64,000 bases of DNA from UBA4582 sp964228885. Lineage in GTDB: Bacteria; Pseudomonadota; Gammaproteobacteria; Pseudomonadales; Azotimanducaceae. The number at the start of each line of letters is the position of its first letter. Position 1 is the first letter of the stretch. Below, piece after piece: positions 26,237 through 35,001 of this stretch. The notes under the pieces are model-generated. The model was not told the DNA's origin. It did not search any database and worked only from the letters and a program-made list of their open reading frames with translations. A program made the position numbers and the translations under genes. The DNA is taken from positions 1-64,000 of the forward strand of contig CAXRCG010000142.1 of the NCBI GenBank assembly GCA_964228885.1. The letters run 5' to 3'.

Positions 26237-27283
26237 ATGAACACCACCAAATCATCTGCTTCAAAAACCCAAGACGATCAAGCCGACCCGCAAACTATGC
26301 CCATAGTCGTTTGCGCATTATACAAATTCGCGACTCTTGCAGACTTCGAATCACTTAAACCACCGCTGCAGAGCAAAATGGAAAAACTAAGTATCCGCGG
26401 TACATTACTGCTAGCAAAAGAAGGCATTAACGGCACAGTCGCCGGGACCAGACCCGCTATCGACGATCTGCTTGATTTCCTGATGAAAGATGAGATGTTC
26501 GAGGGCAAGCTTCATGACATCCAGTGGAAAGAGTCTTTTAGCAAGAATATCCCCTTCAATAGAACTAAGGTAAAACTGAAAAAAGAGATCGTTACCATGG
26601 GGGTCGAAGCCATTGACCCTAACCTTATTGTCGGAACCTATGTGAAGCCCGGAGCTTGGAACGACCTCATCTCTGATCCTGATGTCATTCTAGTGGATAC
26701 TAGAAATGACTATGAAGTTCAGATCGGCACCTTTAAGAACGCACACAACCCCCATACCAAGACTTTCCGAGAGTTCCCTGAATATACCGAAAAGCACCTG
26801 AATCCAGCCCAGCATAAAAAAGTTGCGATGTTTTGCACCGGCGGCATCCGTTGCGAGAAAAGCACGGCCTATCTAAAGCAGCAAGGATTTGATGAGGTCT
26901 ATCACCTCGAGGGTGGTATCCTCAAATACTTGGAAGAAGTCCCAAAAGAAGAATCAATGTGGGAAGGGGAATGTTTTGTCTTTGACGACAGAGTCACCGT
27001 TGATCACGACCTGAGGCCCGGTCAATATGATCAGTGCCACGCCTGCCGGATGCCGATCACAGAGCAAGACAAACAAAGCAATGCATATCAACCAGGGGTC
27101 AGCTGCCCGCATTGCATTGGGGACCTTACCGAGACGCAGAAAAAAAGGTTTATGGAAAGAGAACGTCAGGTCCAACTGTCGAAACAGAAGGGTGAAGTGC
27201 ACATCGGCAGTGACGCGAAACTTGCACAGCAGGAAAACAAAGCTGCGAAAGCTGAGTTTAGAGAGCGTCAACGACGCCGTTAA
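26237..27283 (+). CDS. trhO: tRNA uridine(34) hydroxylase TrhO (rhodanese-like)
   Basis: The 348-residue protein has an N-terminal acylphosphatase-like domain (LLLAKEGINGTVAG). A rhodanese domain follows with active-site Cys200 in CTGGIRCEKS, then a C-terminal zinc-like segment (CHACRMPIT ... CPHC). It hydroxylates U34 of several tRNAs, the first step to cmo5U-type modification. A start at the internal Met20 (MPIVVCALYKF) is possible, since the first 19 residues are low-complexity. Confidence 0.9.
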   Translation: MNTTKSSASKTQDDQADPQTMPIVVCALYKFATLADFESLKPPLQSKMEKLSIRGTLLLAKEGINGTVAGTRPAIDDLLDFLMKDEMFEGKLHDIQWKESFSKNIPFNRTKVKLKKEIVTMGVEAIDPNLIVGTYVKPGAWNDLISDPDVILVDTRNDYEVQIGTFKNAHNPHTKTFREFPEYTEKHLNPAQHKKVAMFCTGGIRCEKSTAYLKQQGFDEVYHLEGGILKYLEEVPKEESMWEGECFVFDDRVTVDHDLRPGQYDQCHACRMPITEQDKQSNAYQPGVSCPHCIGDLTETQKKRFMERERQVQLSKQKGEVHIGSDAKLAQQENKAAKAEFRERQRRR

Positions 27284-27425
27284 ATATCTACGTTAGACAT
27301 TAACCATCTGTAACAAACTTTGTTCGCTTCTCTGCTTTCTTTGTTGCTCACACATCGGCCTGACGCTTATCAGCAGGTTGGGCATCTCCCTCCTATCATT
27401 AATCCTGATGCTGCTAGCATTTGGA

Positions 27426-28070
27426 TCAAGCGCCCCAGCTATCCCAGTGCATAATCGTCGATGCCGGCGGCCTTGCGGCTTTTTTGAACTCCGTACCTTT
27501 GGTAAAGGCCACAGGCAGCAGCGCAATTTGCATTACATCATCCGGAATACCCAATAACTCTGCCGCCTGCTTCTCGCAGGCCAGATGGAGTGATGTTAAG
27601 CAAGAACCAAGCCCTCGTGAACGAAGTGCAAGTTGGAAACTCCATACAGCCGGAAAAATGGAACCTAGCATGGCAGCCACCGCCATAATTGGAGCGCCTT
27701 CAGGTGGTCTTCCCTGCATACAAGGAATGACATGTAAAGGTGCATTCTGCAGGTTCTCCGAGAGGAACACCGCAGAATCAAGGACACGTGCAGTCTGTTT
27801 GTCACCGGATGCTTCTGCATTTTTTGCCTCACCAGAGAGGTAGTCGACCGCAGCTACTCGATACAGATCAGCCAGCTTTGCTCGCTTGTCTGCATCTTCG
27901 ACAACAATCCAACGCCAACTCTGAGAATTGGTTCCGGTCGGTGCCTGTTGCGAGAGTGAAATACACTCTTCAACAATCGAACGTGGTACCGGTTTTTCAA
28001 AATCGAGGCGCTTCCTGACTGCTCTTGTTGTGGAGAGCAGTTCATCCGTCATTGCTAAATCAAAATCCAT
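27426..28070 (-). CDS. FMN-dependent nitroreductase family protein
   Basis: The 214-residue protein begins with the flavin-binding TTRAVRKRLDFEKPVP segment, then APTGTNSQSWRWIVVED, and ends with the GLGSCLTSLHLA block, all typical of nitroreductases. It acts on NADH or NADPH with FMN; the natural electron acceptor is unknown. FbiB of actinobacteria carries a related domain that reduces dehydro-F420. CofE in this window lacks that domain, so this protein is one candidate for the job. An alpha/beta hydrolase gene lies upstream on the same strand, 33 bases away. Confidence 0.85.
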   Translation of the reverse strand: MDFDLAMTDELLSTTRAVRKRLDFEKPVPRSIVEECISLSQQAPTGTNSQSWRWIVVEDADKRAKLADLYRVAAVDYLSGEAKNAEASGDKQTARVLDSAVFLSENLQNAPLHVIPCMQGRPPEGAPIMAVAAMLGSIFPAVWSFQLALRSRGLGSCLTSLHLACEKQAAELLGIPDDVMQIALLPVAFTKGTEFKKAARPPASTIMHWDSWGA

Positions 28071-28102
28071 CTTTACATCCTTACAGGTAATTTTTATTAA
28101 AA

Positions 28103-28804
28103 TTAACGCTCAGCAATGAGCAGTTTTGGTAAAAGGTTGAATACCTCAACGCTCGCACCCATTGCGATATGCGTTCCTCGAGTTTCAAAGTGCTTTACAT
28201 CGGGGCTCGTCTCATCGATACAGGCACGCCACGCCACGACACCATCTAACTTGCTGTAAATGCTTCGAATTGGCACCGTTATTGGTTTCCGCTGACGTAC
28301 ATGCAGCAGTTGATTGAGCTCTTCCGGTGTCAGCCCTATTTGCCTTACCACTGCGGCACCGATGCTCGAGGCACCCACACCGCCTTTGACCGGAGAACCA
28401 ATCGTGACAACCCTCTCGATTAATTCAGGGTGATCGCGGGCAATTTCTCTGGACAGGATTCCACCACGGCTCCAACCCACGAGGCGAACTTTCTGTTTAT
28501 ATTCATCGTGTAGCTCGCGCACTGCGGCAAGAACACCAGGTAAATGGTCCATCATCCGCCGGACATTAACACCCTGTCCCCATCCCTGGCTATTGTAACC
28601 TATGGCATTAAGAAACTGGCGCAGGATGATAGTGGATGTGTCATCAGCCATAAACCCAGGCAACACCAGCACCGGCTGACCCTGACCCCTCTTAGCCCTG
28701 AACCTCAGGATAGGCAATTGCAACAGAAGTTGAGCAGCCTCCAAACCAGCACGCGCTTCCATCAACTTCAACAACGGCGTTGGGGGCGAAATAGATTCAT
28801 TCAT
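28103..28804 (-). CDS. alpha/beta hydrolase, triacylglycerol lipase-like
   Basis: It is about 233 residues from ATG 28804 (a TTG at 28822 is an alternative). The first strand PVLVLPGFMADD, the nucleophile elbow GWSRGG and a late GTHIAMG give a plausible oxyanion loop, Ser and His. It is shorter than most lipases and has no signal peptide, so it is probably cytoplasmic. The substrate is unknown. It is probably co-transcribed with the nitroreductase gene downstream. Confidence 0.7.
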   Translation of the reverse strand: MNESISPPTPLLKLMEARAGLEAAQLLLQLPILRFRAKRGQGQPVLVLPGFMADDTSTIILRQFLNAIGYNSQGWGQGVNVRRMMDHLPGVLAAVRELHDEYKQKVRLVGWSRGGILSREIARDHPELIERVVTIGSPVKGGVGASSIGAAVVRQIGLTPEELNQLLHVRQRKPITVPIRSIYSKLDGVVAWRACIDETSPDVKHFETRGTHIAMGASVEVFNLLPKLLIAER

Positions 28805-28897
28805 AGGGATGAGACCTAACAAGCGACAGGCGTTACGAGGCTAGATTTGCCAACGAGGATTGCATAACCTGCACAACCTTGTAAAGATGAAGCCATC

Positions 28898-29728
28898 ATG
28901 AAAGCACAAGAAGCCAGAGAGAAATTTGAAATTGCCGTTGATCGGCAAGATGAAGACATAAGACTGGACGAATCAGTGTTACTCATCGCCGCCGAAAGCA
29001 ACAGTGGCATTAGAGTACAAACTTACCTCGATCTTCTTGATAGCTTCGCCGAGAAATATTACGCATCAATCAACAGTGAGTCGTCATTGAGCATATCTGC
29101 ATCAGGCCTTAGTGAGTTTATTCATGGAACCGAGGGCTTTAGTGGAAACGTGACCAATTACTATGCTCCTGAAAACAGCTACCTGAATCATGTCATTGAT
29201 GTCCGCCAAGGTATTCCAATATCATTGGCCCTAATTCATATATGCATTGGAAAACGTCTCGACATGCCTGTTATGGGGATTAACTTTCCTGGGCACTTTC
29301 TGGTCCGCTATGGATTTGAGGAACACGTCATCGTTGACCCTTTCTCTGGCAGAACGTTAAGCGAAGCTGACTGTGCAACCCTGTTGAACCAACTTGCCGG
29401 TCCCCGCGCAATCATTCAACCTGATTATTTGGAGACAGCGACCAATCGAAGTATCTTGATCCGGGTACTCGACAATCTGAAACAGATATTTTGGAAAAAC
29501 AAGGCTTGGGATGAGAGCAAAGCCTGTATTGAGCGACAGCTGTTGCTATTACCGGATAAAAGCGAGTTCAACATTCAGCTGGGCGCCATCTATGAAATGA
29601 AGGGTCAGATACCGCTCGCCCAAGACACTTACACACGAGTGCTGCAGGAATGCGAGGACGAGCAACTCACCAAGGTTGCTGGCAAACGTCTACTAGCAAT
29701 GGGATCTGCCAACAGAACTATTCACTAG
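28898..29728 (+). CDS. SirB1 family transglutaminase-like/TPR protein
   Basis: The 276-residue protein carries the SirB1 domain: DVRQGIPISLALIHICIGKRL and GINFPGHFLVRYG, then DPFSGR, followed by a C-terminal TPR-like helical repeat region (about 190-265). Members occur across gammaproteobacteria, often near prfA/hemK, but that context is absent here. The transglutaminase Cys of the wider fold is not obvious. Function is unproven. Confidence 0.85.
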   Translation: MKAQEAREKFEIAVDRQDEDIRLDESVLLIAAESNSGIRVQTYLDLLDSFAEKYYASINSESSLSISASGLSEFIHGTEGFSGNVTNYYAPENSYLNHVIDVRQGIPISLALIHICIGKRLDMPVMGINFPGHFLVRYGFEEHVIVDPFSGRTLSEADCATLLNQLAGPRAIIQPDYLETATNRSILIRVLDNLKQIFWKNKAWDESKACIERQLLLLPDKSEFNIQLGAIYEMKGQIPLAQDTYTRVLQECEDEQLTKVAGKRLLAMGSANRTIH

Positions 29729-29748
29729 CCTTATGGCAAAGCGATGTT

Positions 29749-30768
29749 TCAGGCTGTCAGAAGCGCCAGTGCCTGAGCCGCCCGATTACTTACACTTTCT
29801 TTGTATTTGTCGAGATCCATATCTCGATCTTCACCCATCGCACCGACGAGGTATCGCTTGTAAACACCCTGCCCGATAGCTGCAAGGCGCCAATGCGAAA
29901 ATGCCCGATAATAGTTGATATCGGATAGATCACGTCCAGTATTCGTTGCGTAAATGTCGCAAAGCTCATCTCGGGATGGATAACCACCGACAGCAGTTGG
30001 CGCAGAATCCCCTTCCATCGCATCAACTTCTTCGGAGGACACCCAGTTGTTCAACAAATATCCCACATCAGCCAACGGATCCCCTAGGGTGCAAAGCTCC
30101 CAATCGAGCACTGCCTGAATCTCACCTCGCTCTACAATCATGTTGCCGAGTCTGTAATCACCGTGCACAATAGTTGCACCAACTTGATCGGGCATTCTTT
30201 CCTCAAGTAATTTTGCACTCTCTTCCATCTCTGGTACTGGATGTGTTTTGGTCGCGACCCACTGTTTATTCCAACGCTTCAATTGCCGCGCCAAATAAGC
30301 TTCTTTTCTACCCAGATCACCAAGCCCCACATCATCAGGATTAATCTTATGCAGGTTTGAAAGCACCTCCATCACATGCAATCCTAGTGTACGGCGGTCA
30401 GTTTCAGCGACCTCTTGCCCGATGACCGAATCATGCAGCACGAGGCCTTCAACATGACCCATCACATAAAAAGGTGCACCGTTTACCTCAACATCAGTAC
30501 AAACGCCGATTGTGGTCGGCACAGGTATGCCAGAATTTTGCAAAGCCGATACGATCCTGTGCTCCCGGGCAACATCGTGGGCACTTTCTAATACGTGACC
30601 AAGAGGGGGGCGGCGCAAAACAAAATCTCTGCCGCTGGCATCGGTACAGCGAAAAGTCAGATTTGAGTGCCCTCCGGCGATCAGCGAAAATGCTAGAGGC
30701 GCTTCCAGTTCAGGCACCGCTTTTTCGAACCAAGCCGTTACCTTGCCTGCATCAATTCCTTCAGTCAT
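29749..30768 (-). CDS. phosphotransferase family protein (APH fold, acyl-CoA dehydrogenase-associated)
   Basis: The 339-residue protein has an aminoglycoside-phosphotransferase fold: the nucleotide-binding GGHSNLTFRC, catalytic loop HGDYRLGNMI, and LDWELCTLGDPLADVG with the Mg-binding Asp. This branch occurs next to or fused with acyl-CoA dehydrogenases (as in ACAD10/11) and phosphorylates 4-hydroxyacyl-CoA in those proteins. Lipid genes lie on both sides. Resistance to aminoglycosides is not implied. Confidence 0.85.
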   Translation of the reverse strand: MTEGIDAGKVTAWFEKAVPELEAPLAFSLIAGGHSNLTFRCTDASGRDFVLRRPPLGHVLESAHDVAREHRIVSALQNSGIPVPTTIGVCTDVEVNGAPFYVMGHVEGLVLHDSVIGQEVAETDRRTLGLHVMEVLSNLHKINPDDVGLGDLGRKEAYLARQLKRWNKQWVATKTHPVPEMEESAKLLEERMPDQVGATIVHGDYRLGNMIVERGEIQAVLDWELCTLGDPLADVGYLLNNWVSSEEVDAMEGDSAPTAVGGYPSRDELCDIYATNTGRDLSDINYYRAFSHWRLAAIGQGVYKRYLVGAMGEDRDMDLDKYKESVSNRAAQALALLTA

Positions 30769-30842
30769 CGTCTTCTTACCCTGTTCAGTTTTAAATTCTT
30801 GATCATCGCCTATCCCCGATAAAAAGGCTCATCTATCGACGC

Positions 30843-32264
30843 TCAATTTTCATCCAAAGTCGCACCCAGCAATTCATCAGCACTTGACTGCAAACAAGCG
30901 GCAAAGAATTCAGGGTCTGGCACCATGTTTCGGCAAGCATTAACGGAAATGGTGATCTGCCCACAATAACTAAAAACAGGGAACATCAAGCCCATACCAT
31001 CGTGTAGCGGGCCAAGGCCATATTGAGTTACAAGTCGTGCGCCCGCAGAATAGAGTGGAAATTGCGGCCCAGGTACATTACTCACAACACAATTGTAAGG
31101 ATGCGTAATCTGCTCTGCCATACTTACCTCAGAATATAGTCGTGAAGCAAGCGCAGCGGTTGTCGATGGAATAAACTGTCCAAAATCGGTCATCAGCTTT
31201 GCACCCACCGCATTCGTCATCTCCTTCGAAGTAATAGCTGCAATATGAACCGATTCTAGACGTTCAATAGGATCCTCTATATCTGTTCCGAGTGCTACAG
31301 TCATAGCAGCAACACTATTTCCTTCTTGACCTGAATCTCCGTTAGATCGCACTGAAATTGGTGCCATGGCGACGAGCGAGTGATCGGGTAATTCTTTTTT
31401 CGACAGCAAATACTTTCGCAGAGCACCCCCGCATATGGTTAACACAGCATCATTAATTGTTGCGCCCTCGACTACCCCTTTTACGTTTTTAACCTTAGCT
31501 AGCTCAATAGTTAGTCCTTCAATAATACGGTGGCTGGAAATCACCCGGCCAAAGCGGGTTTTCGGCACATGAGTATTTACAGTGAACTTTCGTTGGGCAA
31601 GTCCTGCCTGAAAATTGGCCATTGCTGGTATCGCCCGCGCCATCACCTCAGCAAACCTGAGCGGCTGGGTGAAATTGTTGAATTGCGCCCGAGTCATAAG
31701 TTCAACAGGGTTAGGCTCATCTTCACCTCTCCAGGGAACCTTAGGCTGCTGCGGTAAGGCACCATAGGGTTCGAGACTATGTAATGCTTCAGTAATGTCG
31801 GCACCTGCAACACCGTCGATACAGGCATGATGAATCTTTGTAACCACAGCGTAGGAACCAATAGGCAACCCCTCAATAGCGTCAAGGCCTTCGATAACCG
31901 TAAGTTCCCAGGGCGCCTTGGTCATGTCGAGCGGTCGAGAGTGCAACCTGGCGACTTGTATACATAGCTGACGCCAGTCGCCAGGTTCTGGCAGCCGTAT
32001 ATGACGGACATGAAATTCAAGATCAAAGTCCTTGTCTTCTAACCAATAGGGGTGATCCAGATTGAAAGGTACTTCTACCAGCTTTCTTCGAAAGGTTTTT
32101 GCAAGGTGTAACCTATCTTCTACAAATTTCAGGATATCCTTAAAACGCTGTTTACCACCCTCAACCGTCGAGGGGTCATAAATCGCCAGTCCACCAATAT
32201 GCATTGGGCTGCGGGTGTTTTCTCCATAGATAAATGAGGCATCCTGAGCAGTTAATTGTTCCAA
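30843..32264 (-). CDS. wax ester synthase/diacylglycerol acyltransferase (WS/DGAT)
   Basis: The 473-residue protein carries the catalytic HHACIDG motif (His145, His146, Asp150) and the N-terminal PMHIGGLAIYD, as well as the C-terminal NCVVSNVPGPQFPLY block that marks the family. It makes wax esters or triacylglycerol from acyl-CoA at the membrane or lipid inclusion surface. The length is normal. The gene is divergent from a quinone-reductase gene and 74 bases upstream of the phosphotransferase gene on the same strand. Confidence 0.95.
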   Translation of the reverse strand: MEQLTAQDASFIYGENTRSPMHIGGLAIYDPSTVEGGKQRFKDILKFVEDRLHLAKTFRRKLVEVPFNLDHPYWLEDKDFDLEFHVRHIRLPEPGDWRQLCIQVARLHSRPLDMTKAPWELTVIEGLDAIEGLPIGSYAVVTKIHHACIDGVAGADITEALHSLEPYGALPQQPKVPWRGEDEPNPVELMTRAQFNNFTQPLRFAEVMARAIPAMANFQAGLAQRKFTVNTHVPKTRFGRVISSHRIIEGLTIELAKVKNVKGVVEGATINDAVLTICGGALRKYLLSKKELPDHSLVAMAPISVRSNGDSGQEGNSVAAMTVALGTDIEDPIERLESVHIAAITSKEMTNAVGAKLMTDFGQFIPSTTAALASRLYSEVSMAEQITHPYNCVVSNVPGPQFPLYSAGARLVTQYGLGPLHDGMGLMFPVFSYCGQITISVNACRNMVPDPEFFAACLQSSADELLGATLDEN

Positions 32265-32374
32265 GCCGGCGTCTCCATCGCATTCGAGGTATAACAGGCG
32301 CCAGAATAACTCAGCGAGGGATGATATTGCACCCGTTCACTGGTACCTTAATGCTATCCATTTGGAATATTGTT

Positions 32375-33388
32375 ATGAAAATCAGGACTATTCGTTGCCA
32401 CGAGATCAGCGAGGATATTAATACAGTTACGCTGGACGAAGCCGAACTATCCGCACCCGCTCATGATGAGGTTCAGGTAAAACTGATGGCCTGTGCTGTC
32501 AACTTTCCAGACATCCTCATGATACAGGGCAAGTATCAATTCGCTCCTCCCCTGCCCTTTGCCCCTGGCGGAGAGGCTGCTGGGGTCGTTGTTGCAGTCG
32601 GCAATGACATTGACGATATCAGCGCCGGCGACCGAGTTGTTTTGAGTATTCGCTACGGCGGTTTTGCGGAAGTCGTCAATACGCCTCGGGAAACTTTGCA
32701 GAAAATTCCCGATAGTCTTTCCTTTGAAAAAGCTGCCTCCTACAAAACAACCTATTTAACCGCTTACGTAGCATTAGCAATAAGAGGAAACTTACAACCC
32801 GGTGAAACCCTGTTGGTGCATGGCGCCACTGGAGGGGTAGGCATGGCAGCGGTCGACCTTGGTAAACACATGGGTGCTACCGTCATTGCCACAGGGGGAA
32901 ACGATGCAAAACTAGAGGTGGTCAAGTCAAGAGGTGCAGATCACGTCATCAACTATACGCTGGAAGATGGAGGCCTCGGCGGCTTTCGCGAGGAAGTCAA
33001 AGCACTCACCAACGGCAGAGGCGCTGACGTAATTTACGATCCGGTCGGCGGCACTGTGTTTGATGAGTCCATGCGCTGCATTAACTGGGATGGACGCATA
33101 CTGACGATAGGATTCACTAGCGGTGTATGGCCAAAAGCTGCGGTTAACCACATTTTGATAAAGCACATTTCGGTCATTGGCGTCCGCGCTGGTGAAATCG
33201 GTAGACGAAATCCCGCGATAGGCGAGCGATGCAGTCGTGAGCTTACCAATCTACTTGAAAAAGGCGCAATAGATCCTTACGTCTGCGCCGGCTTTCCACT
33301 TGAACGCGCGGTGGAGGCGATGGACATGCTGACCCAGCGCAAGGTTGTCGGTAAGGTAGTCGTGACCATGAATCAGTACACAATCTAG
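32375..33388 (+). CDS. NADPH:quinone reductase-like MDR oxidoreductase
   Basis: It is 337 residues from ATG 32375; the frame is open upstream into the wax synthase gene, but family similarity begins here. It shows the same fold as the gene at 22576: FAPGGEAAGVV, VHGATGGVGMAAVDLGKHMGATV and YDPVGGTVFDES. No Zn ligands are seen. A DsbA-fold isomerase gene follows 12 bases later and is probably in the same operon. Confidence 0.85.
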   Translation: MKIRTIRCHEISEDINTVTLDEAELSAPAHDEVQVKLMACAVNFPDILMIQGKYQFAPPLPFAPGGEAAGVVVAVGNDIDDISAGDRVVLSIRYGGFAEVVNTPRETLQKIPDSLSFEKAASYKTTYLTAYVALAIRGNLQPGETLLVHGATGGVGMAAVDLGKHMGATVIATGGNDAKLEVVKSRGADHVINYTLEDGGLGGFREEVKALTNGRGADVIYDPVGGTVFDESMRCINWDGRILTIGFTSGVWPKAAVNHILIKHISVIGVRAGEIGRRNPAIGERCSRELTNLLEKGAIDPYVCAGFPLERAVEAMDMLTQRKVVGKVVVTMNQYTI

Positions 33389-33400
33389 GCGAACAATTCC

Positions 33401-34045
33401 ATGACTGACGTAGATGTATATTTTTCTTTCAGAAGCCCATATTCGTATCTCGCAACACCACAGATGCTGAAAATAAAAAAAAACTACAATATTAATTTGA
33501 ACCTGCGACCCATTTTGCCGGTCGCGATTCGCACACCAGAAACCTTATTTAGTCCGGCTAATGCGCCACGGGCGCGCTACATTCAACTAGACTGGCCACG
33601 CCGTGCACGCTTTCTCGGTATGTCAGACAAATGGCCATCTCCGGACCCCATCGTGCAGGACATGACCACGCTGGAAGTGTCGGAACATCAACCTTACATC
33701 TACCGCCTCAGCTATCTTGGTGTGGAAGCACAAAAACGCGGTAAAGGGCCGGAGTTTGCTTTCGAAATTTCCCACCTTTTGTTCGGTGGAATACGGAACT
33801 GGCACGAGGGAGAGCATCTTGAAGACGCAGCGGCACGCGCAGGACTGAACCTGACCGAACTGGATGCAGCCATCCAATCAGAAGAGCAGATAAAAGAAAT
33901 TGAAAAAAATCAGAATTTTCTAGCTCAAGCCGGGCACTGGGGTGTACCAACTTTTGTCATCAACGGCGAACCCTTCTTTGGGCAAGACCGTATCGAAACA
34001 CTATGCTGGCATATGGACGGGCTTGGTTTGAAAAAAACGGGATAA
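33401..34045 (+). CDS. 2-hydroxychromene-2-carboxylate isomerase-like DsbA-family protein
   Basis: The 214-residue protein has a thioredoxin-like start with FSFRSPYSYL in place of a CxxC, a helical insert and the cis-Pro strand HWGVPTFVINGEPFFGQDR. The Ser of the active site and the kappa-class glutathione-transferase layout fit HCCA isomerases of aromatic degradation. It is probably co-transcribed with the preceding oxidoreductase. The actual substrate is unknown. Confidence 0.8.
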   Translation: MTDVDVYFSFRSPYSYLATPQMLKIKKNYNINLNLRPILPVAIRTPETLFSPANAPRARYIQLDWPRRARFLGMSDKWPSPDPIVQDMTTLEVSEHQPYIYRLSYLGVEAQKRGKGPEFAFEISHLLFGGIRNWHEGEHLEDAAARAGLNLTELDAAIQSEEQIKEIEKNQNFLAQAGHWGVPTFVINGEPFFGQDRIETLCWHMDGLGLKKTG

Positions 34046-34052
34046 GCGCTAA

Positions 34053-34293
34053 ATGAACCTGGAAATAACAAATGATCTGCAGGCTTCTGAGGGAAATGAG
34101 CTTCGATTACGGCTCAAAACTGCTCTTCCAGGCGGAGCAGGAAGCGAAAAATTTTGGCGCAGAGTTTGTGAGACTCCATACTTTCAGCTTTCAAGCACGT
34201 CCTTTTTACGAAAGTCATGGCTACGTTGTGATTTCGGAAACAGAAAACTTCCCCAAGGGGCATTCTCAATATCTTATGATTAAGGCACTCTGA
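34053..34293 (+). pseudogene. GNAT acetyltransferase remnant
   Basis: The frame at 34072-34293 encodes the C-terminal third of a GNAT enzyme: YGSKLLFQAEQEAKNFGAEF, then LHTFSFQARPFYESHGY, and FPKGHSQY near the end. The acetyl-CoA-binding (R/Q)xxGxG/A loop and everything before it are missing. The other frame from 34053 starts MNLEITNDLQASE, which looks like a GNAT N-terminus. The simplest reading is an internal deletion plus a frame change that joined the two ends. A short translated product cannot be excluded. Confidence 0.65.
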
Positions 34294-34311
34294 TTTCCGG
34301 GGAAGTCTAAA

Positions 34312-35001
34312 ATGACCATAAAAGAATCCGACTTGTATCAGCCACTAAAGCGATATCTTGAAGCCCAAGGTTACGATGTAAAAGGCGAGATTCTCGACTG
34401 TGACGTGTTAGCTATTCGGGAAGGTGAACCGCCTGTAGTTGTTGAGCTTAAGCTCACCTTTAACCTGCAAGTGATCCTGCAATGCGTGGAAAGGTTGAGT
34501 TTAACACCCAACGTATATATCGGCGTTCCACGAAAAACTAAAATCGTTAACAAAGAACGAAAACGAATCAACAAATTACTCCGCAGACTCGGCATCGGTT
34601 TAATCCTGATCGATCAAACAACCAGAACCGGGAGCGTAGAGATTATTCTTGATCCCGTTCCCTACAGGCCCAGAGAGTCAAACGTGCGCAAACAACGCTT
34701 GCTAGGTGAGTTTGCCAAACGTGTCGGAGATCCCAACGCCGGTGGCACAGAAAAACGGAAAGGCATTATGACCGCGTATCGCCAACGAGCTATCTTTGTG
34801 GCAGAATTTTTATACGCAGCCGGACCAACAAAGGCATCAGCTGTTGCTCTGGCGCTCGACCTTCCTGAAGCGAGAAATATTCTCTACCGAAATCACCATG
34901 GTTGGTACGAAAAAGTAGAAAGAGGCATTTACGAACTCTCGCCTCGAGGAAAAAACGAGCTACCACTCTGGCAAAAGCACGGAGAACATGAAAATGTCTA
35001 A
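34312..35001 (+). CDS. DUF2161 putative PD-(D/E)XK nuclease-fold protein
   Basis: The 229-residue protein opens with ESDLYQPLKRYLEAQGY, then DCDVLAI and VVVELKLTF, giving an Asp and a Glu-x-Lys as in PD-(D/E)XK phosphodiesterases. The family is annotated DUF2161. The C-terminal 70 residues look like a winged helix (ASAVALALDLPEARNILYRN). Its last 14 bases overlap the cupin gene, so the two are translationally coupled. The role is unknown. Confidence 0.8.
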   Translation: MTIKESDLYQPLKRYLEAQGYDVKGEILDCDVLAIREGEPPVVVELKLTFNLQVILQCVERLSLTPNVYIGVPRKTKIVNKERKRINKLLRRLGIGLILIDQTTRTGSVEIILDPVPYRPRESNVRKQRLLGEFAKRVGDPNAGGTEKRKGIMTAYRQRAIFVAEFLYAAGPTKASAVALALDLPEARNILYRNHHGWYEKVERGIYELSPRGKNELPLWQKHGEHENV

